Origin: an uncultured Bacteroides sp.
GTDB lineage: Bacteria; Bacteroidota; Bacteroidia; Bacteroidales; Bacteroidaceae
DNA: 10,852 nucleotides
Direction: 5' to 3'
Assembly: GCF_910578895.1 (NCBI RefSeq)
Contig: NZ_CAJTSC010000077.1
Location: forward strand, 1-10,852
A program made the translations under genes and the position numbers. Below, piece after piece: positions 1-6,889 of the stretch (its first letter is position 1; each line of letters begins with the position of its first letter). The notes beneath the pieces are model-generated. The model was not told where the DNA came from, did not search any database, and saw only the letters and a list, made by a program, of their open reading frames with translations.

Positions 1-13
1 TTGTTATAACATA

Positions 14-21
14 CAAAGATA
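14..21 (-). promoter_or_regulatory. Possible leftward Bacteroides -7 box
   Basis: CAAAGATA on the + strand reads TATCTTTG on the - strand, an exact fit to the Bacteroides -7 consensus TAnnTTTG. No good -33 TTG was found at the expected distance, so the call is weak. If real, it drives a gene to the left of the window, divergent from the operon that starts at 417. Confidence 0.3.
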
Positions 22-196
22 ACTAATTTGAATGAAAAGAAAAACATATTGAGTATTAAAACGACACTGCTAATGGTCAATCACTTTAATACGATAAATT
101 GCTGATTATATGTGATATTAAAGGATTAAATACCTATGTTAACTTTAATAAACATCCTTCTCCGTAGAAAGAACCAAGGCGGTTTTTACGTTTCCC

Positions 197-220
197 AGCC
201 GCAATTAACTAATTCCGGCT
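197..220. promoter_or_regulatory. 24-bp near-perfect dyad, possible operator
   Basis: The arms are AGCCG-c-AATTA (197-207) and TAATT-c-CGGCT (210-220) around a 2-bp centre, so 10 of 11 positions in each arm are complementary; the only mismatch is C202/C215. The dyad lies about 140 bp upstream of the -7 box at 358. Its symmetry suits a dimeric DNA-binding protein. The GC ends flanking an AT core could also form a hairpin in RNA. The regulator is unknown. Confidence 0.35.
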
Positions 221-238
221 ATACTAAGCTCTAACCGT

Positions 239-255
239 CCGACGCTTACCGTCGG
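239..255. other. Small GC-rich hairpin
   Basis: CCGACG (239-244) and CGTCGG (250-255) form a 6-bp perfect stem around a 5-base loop. Only TTT follows on the + strand and there is no T run on the other, so it is a poor terminator. Its role is unknown. Confidence 0.3.
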
Positions 256-357
256 TTTACTCCTCGGGAAGGTAGGGATTGTTTTAAAAGCCGTGGCCCA
301 GACCTAAAAAAGACGAAAAAAACAGCCGTAGTTAAGTGTAGATACATTATATTTCCG

Positions 358-365
358 TACCTTTG
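358..365 (+). promoter_or_regulatory. Promoter -7 box for the PBP operon
   Basis: TACCTTTG matches the Bacteroides -7 consensus TAnnTTTG exactly. The -33 element is weak (GTTAAG around 331-336). Transcription would begin near 372, leaving a leader of about 45 bases before the ATG at 417. The TTG codon at 363 lies inside this box, which argues against it being the translation start. Confidence 0.6.
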
Positions 366-416
366 CCCTATTGTTATAACCACATAATTATTATTACAGA
401 AATTGTAGAACCGGAC

Positions 417-2738
417 ATGATAAAGAAAGTCGTAAAAGTCCTTTGGATTTTCATAGCACTGATTGCATTGGCGTGTGTTATTATTTTCTTTGCAATAGCA
501 AAAGGTTGGATTGGCTACATGCCTCCTGTAGAAGATTTGGAAAACCCCAATTATAAATTTGCAACGGAGATTTTCTCGGAAGACGGAAAGGTATTGGGTA
601 CATATTCCTATAGTAAGGAAAATCGTGTATTCGTGGGATATGATGAACTCTCTCCACACATTATCAATGCACTGATTGCAACGGAAGATGTGCGCTTTGC
701 CGAGCATTCGGGTATTGATGCCATCGCCCTGTTCCGTGCCATAGTAAAACGTGGAATACTGATGCAGAAGAATGCCGGTGGCGGTAGTACAATCAGCCAA
801 CAGCTTTCCAAACAACTTTATTCACCAAGTGCCGACAACGTAATGGAACGGCTGTTCCAGAAACCCATTGAATGGGTGATTGCCGTGAAGTTGGAGCGTT
901 ATTACACCAAAGAGGAAATTCTAACGATGTACCTCAATAAGTTCGATTTCCTTAACAATGCGGTCGGCATAAAGACTGCCTCCTATACCTATTTCGGATG
1001 CGAACCGAGAGAACTGAAAATGGAGGAAGCTGCCACATTGGTGGGTATGTGCAAGAATCCGTCTCTTTACAACCCGGTACGTTATAACGAGCGTGCACGC
1101 GGACGCCGTAATGTGGTGCTTGACCAAATGCGCAAAGCCGGGTACATCACCGTGGAGGAGCGTGATTCGTTGCAGGCGTTACCTCTGAAATTATCGTATC
1201 ACCGCGTAGACCATAATGAAGGTCTTGCCACTTATTTCCGTGAGTATCTGCGTAGTGTGCTGAATGCGAAGGAACCGAAAAAGTCCGATTATCGTGGTTG
1301 GCAGGCGCAGAAATATTATGAGGACTCGCTTGACTGGGCTACGAATCCGCTGTATGGCTGGTGTGAAAAGAATACGAAGAAAGACGGAAGTAAATATAAC
1401 CTCTACACGGACGGGCTGAAAATCTACACCACCATAGACTCTCGTATGCAGAAATATGCGGAAGATGCCGTAGTGGAGCACCTGAAAGAGTTACAAGGAT
1501 ACTTCTTCAAGGAGAAAAAAGGTGCCAAGAAAGCGCCTTATACTTTCCGCTTGACACAGGAGCAGGTAGATGAAATCCTGGGACGCGCCATGCGTTTGTC
1601 AGATCGCTACCGTACCATGAAGAGCGCCGGAGCTTCCGAAGCGGAAATCAAGAAAGCATTCAATACACCTGAAAAAATGTCCGTATTCAGTTGGAGTGGT
1701 GAGAAAGACACTGTGATGACGCCGATGGATTCCATACGTTACTACAAATTCTTCCTGCGTGCCGGATTTATGTCGATGGATCCGCGTAACGGTCATGTGA
1801 AGGCTTATGTGGGTGGACCGAACCATCACTACTTCAAATATGACATGGCGATGGTGGGACGCCGTCAGATTGGTTCTACGATGAAGCCGTACGTCTATTC
1901 ATTGGCGATGGAGAACGGCTTCTCTCCCTGCGACCAAGCACGTCACGTGGAATATACATTGATAGACGAAAACGGGAATCCTTGGACACCGCGCAATGCC
2001 AACAACAAGCGTTATGGCGACATGGTGACGGTGAAGTGGGGATTGGCAAATTCGGATAACTGGATTACCGCCTATCTGATGAGCAAGTTAAATCCGTATG
2101 AATTGAAACGGCTGGTACACAGTTTCGGTGTGCGTAACCGTGATATAGTGCCTTCAGTGTCCCTATGCCTCGGTCCTTGCGAAATCTCTGTAGGTGAGAT
2201 GGTAAGTGCCTATACGGCATTCCCGAATAAGGGTATTCGCGTGGCGCCGCTGTTTGTTACCCGGATCGAGGATAATGACGGTAATGTGTTGGCTACGTTC
2301 TCGCCCGAAATGCAGGAAGTAATAAGCGCATCCAGTGCCTACAAGATGTTGGTAATGTTGCGGGCGGTAGTCAATGAAGGTACGGGTGGACGTGTCCGCC
2401 GTCTCGGCGTGAAAGCGGATATGGGCGGTAAGACCGGTACGACCAATTACAATGCCGATGGCTGGTTTATGGGATTTACGCCTTCGTTGGTGTCCGGCTG
2501 CTGGGTAGGCGGTGAGGACCGTGACATCCACTTCGATACGATGTTGCATGGCCAAGGAGCTTCGATGGCATTGCCTATTTGGGCGAAATATATGGTGAAA
2601 GTGCTTGGCGACAAATCGTTAGGATATGACGAAAACGAAACTTTCCAGTTGCCCGAGGGTTTCAATCCATGCAAAGACAGCGACTATGAGGATGCAGAAC
2701 CGGCATCGGAAATGGGATTGGATGATTTGTTTGACTGA
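417..2738 (+). CDS. Class A penicillin-binding protein (PBP1A-like)
   Basis: This is a bifunctional peptidoglycan synthase of 773 residues. It polymerises lipid II into glycan strands and cross-links the stem peptides in the periplasm, held by an N-terminal membrane anchor (about residues 5-28). The GT51 glycosyltransferase motifs are visible: EDVRFAEHSGID (catalytic Glu90), GGSTISQQLSKQ (122-133), and a K-x-x-E / LE segment at about 149-160. The transpeptidase motifs are S487-T-M-K490 (nucleophile Ser487), S546-D-N548, and K672-T-G-T675. All key residues are present, so both activities are expected. The tail is acidic. The ATG at 417 was chosen over the TTG at 363 because the latter overlaps the -7 box and adds an atypical 18 residues before the anchor. 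It is first in a probable operon with the genes at 2771, 3203 and 3980. The exact paralogue name (mrcA/ponA) is not certain. Confidence 0.93.
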   Translation: MIKKVVKVLWIFIALIALACVIIFFAIAKGWIGYMPPVEDLENPNYKFATEIFSEDGKVLGTYSYSKENRVFVGYDELSPHIINALIATEDVRFAEHSGIDAIALFRAIVKRGILMQKNAGGGSTISQQLSKQLYSPSADNVMERLFQKPIEWVIAVKLERYYTKEEILTMYLNKFDFLNNAVGIKTASYTYFGCEPRELKMEEAATLVGMCKNPSLYNPVRYNERARGRRNVVLDQMRKAGYITVEERDSLQALPLKLSYHRVDHNEGLATYFREYLRSVLNAKEPKKSDYRGWQAQKYYEDSLDWATNPLYGWCEKNTKKDGSKYNLYTDGLKIYTTIDSRMQKYAEDAVVEHLKELQGYFFKEKKGAKKAPYTFRLTQEQVDEILGRAMRLSDRYRTMKSAGASEAEIKKAFNTPEKMSVFSWSGEKDTVMTPMDSIRYYKFFLRAGFMSMDPRNGHVKAYVGGPNHHYFKYDMAMVGRRQIGSTMKPYVYSLAMENGFSPCDQARHVEYTLIDENGNPWTPRNANNKRYGDMVTVKWGLANSDNWITAYLMSKLNPYELKRLVHSFGVRNRDIVPSVSLCLGPCEISVGEMVSAYTAFPNKGIRVAPLFVTRIEDNDGNVLATFSPEMQEVISASSAYKMLVMLRAVVNEGTGGRVRRLGVKADMGGKTGTTNYNADGWFMGFTPSLVSGCWVGGEDRDIHFDTMLHGQGASMALPIWAKYMVKVLGDKSLGYDENETFQLPEGFNPCKDSDYEDAEPASEMGLDDLFD

Positions 2739-2770
2739 AACTTGAGAATTTAAAAAGATTAAAAGCAGGG

Positions 2771-3190
2771 ATGGTGTACACTGTTTGTGTGGGGAGCAAT
2801 GAGCACAGGCTGGAAAATCTGGCATTGGCACGTAAAAGGTTGTCCGAGTTTTTTCCTGACATCCGTTTTGCGGCAGCGACGGATACGAAACCGTTGTTCT
2901 TCCAACGACAGGCACTATTTGCCAATCAGGTGGCACGCTTCGTTTCCGAATGCGGTGTTGATGAAGTGATACGCCGTTTGAAGGAGATAGAATGGGAGGC
3001 AGGAAGGACGCCCGAGGAGAAGCGGCAGGAGATTGTCCGTCTCGACATTGACTTGTTGACCTGCGATGACAAGGCGTATAAGCCCGAGGATTTGAAACGG
3101 GATTATATCGTTCGTGGGTTGGAGGAACTGGACGGGCACGTGCGGCGGGATTACCTTTCTGACAATATGATAAATCAACATGGTAAATAA
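2771..3190 (+). CDS. Short divergent FolK (HPPK)-like protein
   Basis: This 139-residue protein resembles 6-hydroxymethyl-7,8-dihydropterin pyrophosphokinase, which transfers pyrophosphate from ATP to the pterin in folate synthesis. The similarity includes VCVGSN near the start (8-10 = GSN), ANQVARF (51-57), a G78-R79 pair, and RLDIDLL (90-96) with Asp92 and Asp94 at the positions of the two Mg-binding aspartates. Aligned from memory without gaps to E. coli FolK, the substrate/ATP loop differs: the usual W-G-P-R is replaced by Q86-E-I-V, so the loop Trp and the second conserved Arg are missing or shifted by one. It is also about 20 residues shorter than the usual 160 and ends soon after the segment matching 'NRGFMLWPL'. 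It lies 32 bases after the PBP gene and 12 before kdsB. It may be a second, specialised or inactive FolK paralogue, so I give no gene symbol. Confidence 0.7.
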   Translation: MVYTVCVGSNEHRLENLALARKRLSEFFPDIRFAAATDTKPLFFQRQALFANQVARFVSECGVDEVIRRLKEIEWEAGRTPEEKRQEIVRLDIDLLTCDDKAYKPEDLKRDYIVRGLEELDGHVRRDYLSDNMINQHGK

Positions 3191-3202
3191 AACTTTGACG
3201 AT

Positions 3203-3961
3203 ATGAAATTTCTGGGAATAATCCCCGCCCGTTACGCATCTACGCGTTTCCCCGCCAAGCCTTTGGCATTATTGGGTGGAAAAACCGTTATTCAACGGGT
3301 ATATGAACAGGTGGCAGGCGTTTTGGACGATGCCTACGTGGCGACCGATGATGAACGTATCGAAGCTGCCGTAAAGGCATTCGGCGGAAAAGTCGTAATG
3401 ACATCCGTTCACCATAGAAGCGGCACAGACCGTTGCTACGAGGCTTGCAGCAAAGTTGGGAAAGGTTTTGACGTAGTGGTAAACATCCAGGGTGACGAAC
3501 CTTTCATACAGCCGTCTCAACTGGAAACCGTAAAGGCTTGTTTCGATGACCCGTCCACACAGATTGCCACATTGGTGAAGCCTTTTACCGTCGACAACGG
3601 GTTTGAGGCGTTAGAGAATGTTAATTCTCCCAAAGTGGTGCTTAGTAAAAACATGAATGCGCTCTATTTCAGCCGTTCCATCATTCCTTATCAGCGTAAT
3701 GCGGAAAAACGGAAATGGCTGGAAAACCATACTTATTACAAACATATCGGGCTGTATGCCTACCGAGTGGAAGTGTTGAAGGAGATAACTTCGCTGCCAC
3801 AATCCCAGCTTGAACTGGCGGAATCGCTGGAACAGTTGCGTTGGTTGGAGAATGGCTATACCATTAAAGTCGGTATTACGGAAGTAGAGACAATCGGTAT
3901 CGACACGCCTCAGGATTTGGAACAGGCAGAGCTTTTCTTGCAAGCCCGGAATGCCCGATGA
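3203..3961 (+). CDS. kdsB: 3-deoxy-manno-octulosonate cytidylyltransferase
   Basis: KdsB couples CTP and Kdo to CMP-Kdo plus pyrophosphate in the cytoplasm, providing the activated sugar for the inner core of lipid A/LPS. At 252 residues it has the normal family length. The nucleotide-binding start IPARYASTRFPAKPL (7-21), the metal-site motif NIQGDEP (94-100, Asp98), YKHIGLYAYR (169-178), QLELAESLEQLRWLE (202-216) and GIDTPQDLE (232-240, Asp234) are all present and in order, so the enzyme should be active. The ATG is 12 bases after the FolK-like stop, and an M16-like gene follows 18 bases after its own stop, consistent with co-transcription. It shares the operon with a peptidoglycan synthase, giving the operon an envelope-assembly theme. 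Confidence 0.96.
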   Translation: MKFLGIIPARYASTRFPAKPLALLGGKTVIQRVYEQVAGVLDDAYVATDDERIEAAVKAFGGKVVMTSVHHRSGTDRCYEACSKVGKGFDVVVNIQGDEPFIQPSQLETVKACFDDPSTQIATLVKPFTVDNGFEALENVNSPKVVLSKNMNALYFSRSIIPYQRNAEKRKWLENHTYYKHIGLYAYRVEVLKEITSLPQSQLELAESLEQLRWLENGYTIKVGITEVETIGIDTPQDLEQAELFLQARNAR

Positions 3962-3979
3962 ACCGTTTGATTGGTGAAG

Positions 3980-5272
3980 ATGCTTTTAGACAGAACCATT
4001 CAGCCTGAAGTAAAGGACATCGGACACTTGGCAGTGCAGGTGCCCCGACGATATGTTATGCCCAACGGTATAATCTTGAATATACTCGATTCCGGTGATA
4101 ACGAAGTGGTACGCATAGACCTGCTGATAGAAGGTGGTCGCTGGCAACAGTCGCAACCGTTGCAGGCACTGTTTGCCAACCGCATGCTGCGTGAAGGAAC
4201 GCTCCGGTATACTGCCGGAGAAATAGCGGAGAAGCTGGACTATTACGGCGCCTGGCTGGAGCTGTCCAGCGCATCGGAATATGCGTACATCACTCTTTAT
4301 TCGCTGAATAAATACCTGCCACAGACATTGGAAATACTGGAATCCATTGTAAAAGAACCTCTGTTTCCAGAGAAGGAATTAGGTATTATAGTAGATAATA
4401 ATATCCGGCAATTCATGGTCAATTCTTCCAAAGTGGACTTTCTGGCGCATCGGGCGTTGATGAAAGCCGTGTACGGCGAAGCGCATCCTTGCGGACGACT
4501 GGTACGGAAAGAGGATTACAGCCGAATAAATCCTGTCGTGCTTCGGGAGTTTTACGACCGGCACTATCATTCCCGGAATTGTACGATTTACGTGTCCGGA
4601 AAAGTTAGCGACGATTGCGTGCGGCGGATTGAGGAGCTGTTTGGCAGTGAACCGTTCGGCAAGGATTGCCGCAAACCGGAGAAAAGGGAGTTCTTTCCGG
4701 TGTCCTGTACAGATAAACGGATTTTCACGGAACATGCCGATGCCATGCAGAGTGCAGTACGCATGGGGATGCTTTCGTTGGACCGTTGCCATCCCGACTA
4801 CCTGAAGGCACGGGTAATGGTGACGCTCTTCGGCGGTTATTTCGGAAGCCGCCTGATGTCTAATATTCGCGAAGAGAAAGGATATACTTACGGCATTTCA
4901 GCAGGCATCGTTTCCTATCCGGGACAGGGGATGCTGGTTGTCAATACGGAAACCGATAACGAATTTGTAGAACCCCTCATCAAGGAAGTCTACCATGAAA
5001 TAGATCGTCTGCAGAATGATTTGGTGCCGGAAGAAGAATTGGCTATGGTAAGGAATTATATGCTGGGCGAAATGTGCCGAAGCTATGAATCGGCATTCTC
5101 ACTGGCAGATGCGTGGATGTTCGTTCAGGTTTCGGGTTTTGACGACAGCTATTTCGATGATGCCCTGAATGCGGTGAAGGAGATTTCCACTGAAGAGATA
5201 CGCGAACTTGCCGGGCGGTATTTGTGCAAAGAGAAATTAAAAGAAGTCATATCCGGCAAAAAAATGTCATAA
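3980..5272 (+). CDS. M16 peptidase-fold protein, zinc site lost
   Basis: This 430-residue protein has the two-domain M16 (pitrilysin/processing-peptidase) architecture: an N-terminal peptidase-like half and a C-terminal half with the conserved GGYFGSRLMSNIREEKG stretch followed by YTYG (Arg291 and Tyr304, the R/Y pair that binds substrate in M16 enzymes). The zinc motif HxxEH is absent: counting back from the conserved GT (73-74), the positions hold Leu64, Asn67 and Arg68. The distal zinc-ligand Glu region (about 138-142) reads VDNNI instead of carrying Glu. It is therefore probably non-catalytic, like the alpha subunit of mitochondrial processing peptidase. No signal peptide is visible. TTG (3971) and GTG (3974) are in-frame alternative starts; ATG 3980, preceded by GGTGAAG, was preferred. 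It probably ends the operon; no active M16 partner is in the window. Confidence 0.85.
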   Translation: MLLDRTIQPEVKDIGHLAVQVPRRYVMPNGIILNILDSGDNEVVRIDLLIEGGRWQQSQPLQALFANRMLREGTLRYTAGEIAEKLDYYGAWLELSSASEYAYITLYSLNKYLPQTLEILESIVKEPLFPEKELGIIVDNNIRQFMVNSSKVDFLAHRALMKAVYGEAHPCGRLVRKEDYSRINPVVLREFYDRHYHSRNCTIYVSGKVSDDCVRRIEELFGSEPFGKDCRKPEKREFFPVSCTDKRIFTEHADAMQSAVRMGMLSLDRCHPDYLKARVMVTLFGGYFGSRLMSNIREEKGYTYGISAGIVSYPGQGMLVVNTETDNEFVEPLIKEVYHEIDRLQNDLVPEEELAMVRNYMLGEMCRSYESAFSLADAWMFVQVSGFDDSYFDDALNAVKEISTEEIRELAGRYLCKEKLKEVISGKKMS

Positions 5273-5310
5273 AAAGCGGGAGGCGGCTCGTGGTTTTAGC
5301 AGATTAATCG

Positions 5311-5318
5311 TATCTTTG
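5311..5318 (+). promoter_or_regulatory. Promoter -7 box for the MORN gene
   Basis: TATCTTTG is an exact TAnnTTTG match, 31 bases upstream of the ATG at 5350. No convincing -33 TTG is seen 19-20 bp upstream. It suggests that the MORN gene is transcribed on its own, separately from the operon ending at 5272. Confidence 0.5.
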
Positions 5319-5349
5319 TCAAAATCCTAATCAAGTAACGTAACCAAAG

Positions 5350-6507
5350 ATGAAGTATCTATACACTGCAATTATTCTGCTATACTTATCACAGGGTGGT
5401 GCCGCAGCCCAAGAAAAAAGCGGTTTCTTCGATAGAATAAAAGGAACTTTCTCACCGGAAATAAAAATAGGGACCTATACGTTTAAGGACGGCTCTGTCT
5501 ATACCGGTGAGATGAAAGGACGTAAACCCAACGGTAGGGGAAAAACAGTTTTCAAAAACGGGGATGTCTATGAAGGCGAATACGTCAAGGGAAAACGTGA
5601 GGGATATGGCGTATACACTTTCCCCGATGGTGAGAGGTATGACGGTCAGTGGTTTCAAGACCAGCAGCACGGTAGGGGTATCTATTATTTTATGAACAAC
5701 AACCGTTACGATGGCATGTGGTTTCAGGATTACCAACAGGGTAAAGGAACCATGTACTATTATAACGGCGACCTTTACGAAGGTGATTGGGTGAACGACA
5801 AACGTGAGGGTGAAGGTACTTATACCTGGAAAAACGGTTCCAAATACATCGGTTCATGGAAAGGTGACAAGAAGAGCGGTGAAGGCACGCTAATCTGGAA
5901 TGACGGTTGCAAATACGACGGACAATGGAAGAATGATGTCCGTGACGGTAAAGGTACGTTCGAATATGCTAACGATGACAAGTATGTAGGCGATTGGAAG
6001 GAAGACGTTCAGCATGGCAAGGGTATTTACTTCTTTCATACGGGCGACCGCTACGAGGGTTCTTACGTACAAGGCGAGCGGACCGGTGAAGGTATTTACT
6101 ACCATGCCAGCGGCAATAAGTATGTTGGAAGTTTCAAGGACGGCATGCAGGACGGACATGGCATATTTACATGGGCAAGCGGTGCCGTATATGACGGGCA
6201 GTGGAAAGATAACCAGCGTAACGGCTATGGCACCTATAAATGGAACGTCGGAGACTCCTACGAAGGCGAATGGAAAGATAATAAATTCAATGGTCAAGGA
6301 ACGCTGATTCTTACTGATGGTACCAAATACAAAGGTGGTTTCGTCAACGGCTTGGAAGAGGGAAGTGGCGTGCAGGAAGATAAGAACGGCAACCGTTACG
6401 AAGGTTCTTTCAAGCAAGGCAAAAAGGACGGTCCGTTTGTGGAGACGGACAAGAACGGAAAGTTGGTGCGGAAGGGTACCTATAAAATGGGAAGATTGGG
6501 CAATTAG
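5350..6507 (+). CDS. Exported 14-MORN-repeat protein
   Basis: The 385-residue protein begins with a signal peptide (hydrophobic 4-14, probable cleavage after AAA at about residue 20). There is no lipobox Cys, so it is likely a soluble periplasmic or secreted protein. From residue 44 to 365 it consists of 14 uninterrupted 23-residue MORN repeats of the form F-x-x-G-x-x-Y-x-G-x-W-x-x-x-x-x-x-G-x-G-x-Y, followed by a 20-residue degenerate last unit. No other domain is present. MORN repeats form extended beta-hairpin rods, in other systems linked to membrane or protein binding; here the partner is unknown. It follows the M16 gene by 77 bases with its own -7 box and ends in a strong terminator, so it appears to be a single-gene unit. 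Repeat count and phase are directly visible; function is not. Confidence 0.9.
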   Translation: MKYLYTAIILLYLSQGGAAAQEKSGFFDRIKGTFSPEIKIGTYTFKDGSVYTGEMKGRKPNGRGKTVFKNGDVYEGEYVKGKREGYGVYTFPDGERYDGQWFQDQQHGRGIYYFMNNNRYDGMWFQDYQQGKGTMYYYNGDLYEGDWVNDKREGEGTYTWKNGSKYIGSWKGDKKSGEGTLIWNDGCKYDGQWKNDVRDGKGTFEYANDDKYVGDWKEDVQHGKGIYFFHTGDRYEGSYVQGERTGEGIYYHASGNKYVGSFKDGMQDGHGIFTWASGAVYDGQWKDNQRNGYGTYKWNVGDSYEGEWKDNKFNGQGTLILTDGTKYKGGFVNGLEEGSGVQEDKNGNRYEGSFKQGKKDGPFVETDKNGKLVRKGTYKMGRLGN

Positions 6508-6527
6508 GGATATCCCTTAAATAATAC

Positions 6528-6567
6528 AAAAGGCAACTGATTCATTGCGGATTAGTTGCCTTTTTTT
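6528..6567 (+). terminator. Intrinsic terminator after the MORN gene
   Basis: A stem of 13 pairs (6528-6540 with 6552-6564, including AGGCAACT / AGTTGCCT and one G-T pair) surrounds an 11-base loop and ends in seven consecutive T. It lies 20 bases after the MORN stop codon. The A tract on the 5' side means it could also act in the opposite direction. A 12-bp perfect palindrome, AGGGATATCCCT, sits at 6506-6517 over the stop codon. Confidence 0.9.
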
Positions 6568-6652
6568 GTGTCTTTAAGCAGGGATATTCCGTAAATGTGG
6601 TAATTAAAAAAGAAAAATCTCTTGTTGTCAGTAATTCTCAGCCCTAAAATTG

Positions 6653-6681
6653 TTGATTGTCCAATTTATTTGATAGTTTTG
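6653..6681 (+). promoter_or_regulatory. Bacteroides-type promoter for the propeller operon
   Basis: A -33 TTG (6653-6655) is followed after 18 bases by TAGTTTTG (6674-6681), an exact TAnnTTTG -7 box. Transcription would start near 6690, about 40 bases before the small ORF at 6729 and 200 before the first propeller lipoprotein at 6890. Confidence 0.55.
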
Positions 6682-6728
6682 TGTTTATAGAATTAACACA
6701 TAATAATCACTTCAAAACAAATGGTACT

Positions 6729-6878
6729 ATGAAAACAAAATTAATTGTTGCCGGTTTACTGGCAGAACCCCTTACCGGCAAACAGGCAACGTTTTGCCAT
6801 TATGAAAAAAAGGACGATAAAAATACTCGCGTTTGTAGTAACTACTTAATGTCCTATTCTTTGACTAAATCCAATTAA
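6729..6878 (+). CDS. Short peptide ORF, possibly decayed NVEALA-like gene
   Basis: The ORF encodes 49 residues starting MKTKLIVAGLLAEPLTGK, which looks like the start of a bacterial secretion signal; a charged, Lys/Asp-rich stretch and a Ser/Tyr-rich end follow. The hydrophobic core is short and broken by Glu-Pro, and no clear cleavage site follows. Bacteroides propeller lipoprotein genes are often preceded by genes for small NVEALA-type secreted peptides with starts of this kind. No NVEALA motif is present, so this may be a remnant. A second signal-like start in another frame, MKKRTIKILAFVVTT, runs 6802-6849 and then stops. The region may therefore hold fragments of one or two peptide genes, or a leader peptide. 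It ends 11 bases before the propeller ATG. The start could also be placed at the in-frame 6657 codon, but that overlaps the promoter. Confidence 0.3.
   Translation: MKTKLIVAGLLAEPLTGKQATFCHYEKKDDKNTRVCSNYLMSYSLTKSN
6748..6798 (+). promoter_or_regulatory. Mutually exclusive stems in the propeller leader
   Basis: Four short segments can pair in competing ways: A (6749-6755, TGCCGGT) with B (6758-6764, ACTGGCA, one G-T pair); A extended by one base (6748-6755, TTGCCGGT) with C (6774-6781, ACCGGCAA, 8 perfect pairs); and the end of C (6777-6782, GGCAAA) with D (6793-6798, TTTGCC). This A:B / A:C / C:D layout resembles transcription or translation attenuators and lies inside the short ORF at 6729. 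No T run follows, so it is not a plain terminator. It is a weak structural suggestion only. Confidence 0.25.
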
Positions 6879-6889
6879 CGGTAGCAAAA

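Larger units (their letters stand above)
1..357. other. Intergenic leader region, no gene seen
   Basis: No convincing coding region is present. The stretch is AT-rich up to about 170, then more mixed. It holds a possible leftward promoter (14-21), a near-perfect dyad (197-220) and a small hairpin (239-255), listed separately. CTTTAATA occurs at 84-91 and 143-150 and its reverse complement at 116-123, which may simply reflect AT-richness. I found no tRNA-like T-loop sequence. The layout suggests a divergent gene to the left of the window and a long upstream region for the penicillin-binding protein operon. Confidence 0.6.

Noticed and set aside
363..416. TTG start extending the penicillin-binding protein by 18 residues
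   Set aside because: The TTG lies inside the promoter -7 box, and the added residues do not look like part of the N-terminal anchor.
246..815. 189-residue open frame on the - strand
   Set aside because: It covers the promoter and the anchor and glycosyltransferase coding region of the PBP gene, with no recognisable motif; a shadow.
3191..3200. Promoter directly before kdsB (AAACTTTG)
   Set aside because: It lacks the initial TA in the right position and would place the transcription start at or beyond the ATG.
2619..3239. 206-residue open frame on the - strand
   Set aside because: It spans the end of the PBP gene, the whole FolK-like gene and the kdsB start. Its low-complexity Pro/Ser/Arg content fits a reverse-strand shadow.
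5890..6417. 175-residue - strand frame and 97-residue + strand frame within the MORN gene
   Set aside because: Both arise from the 69-bp periodic coding sequence and show only shadow repetition of the MORN units.
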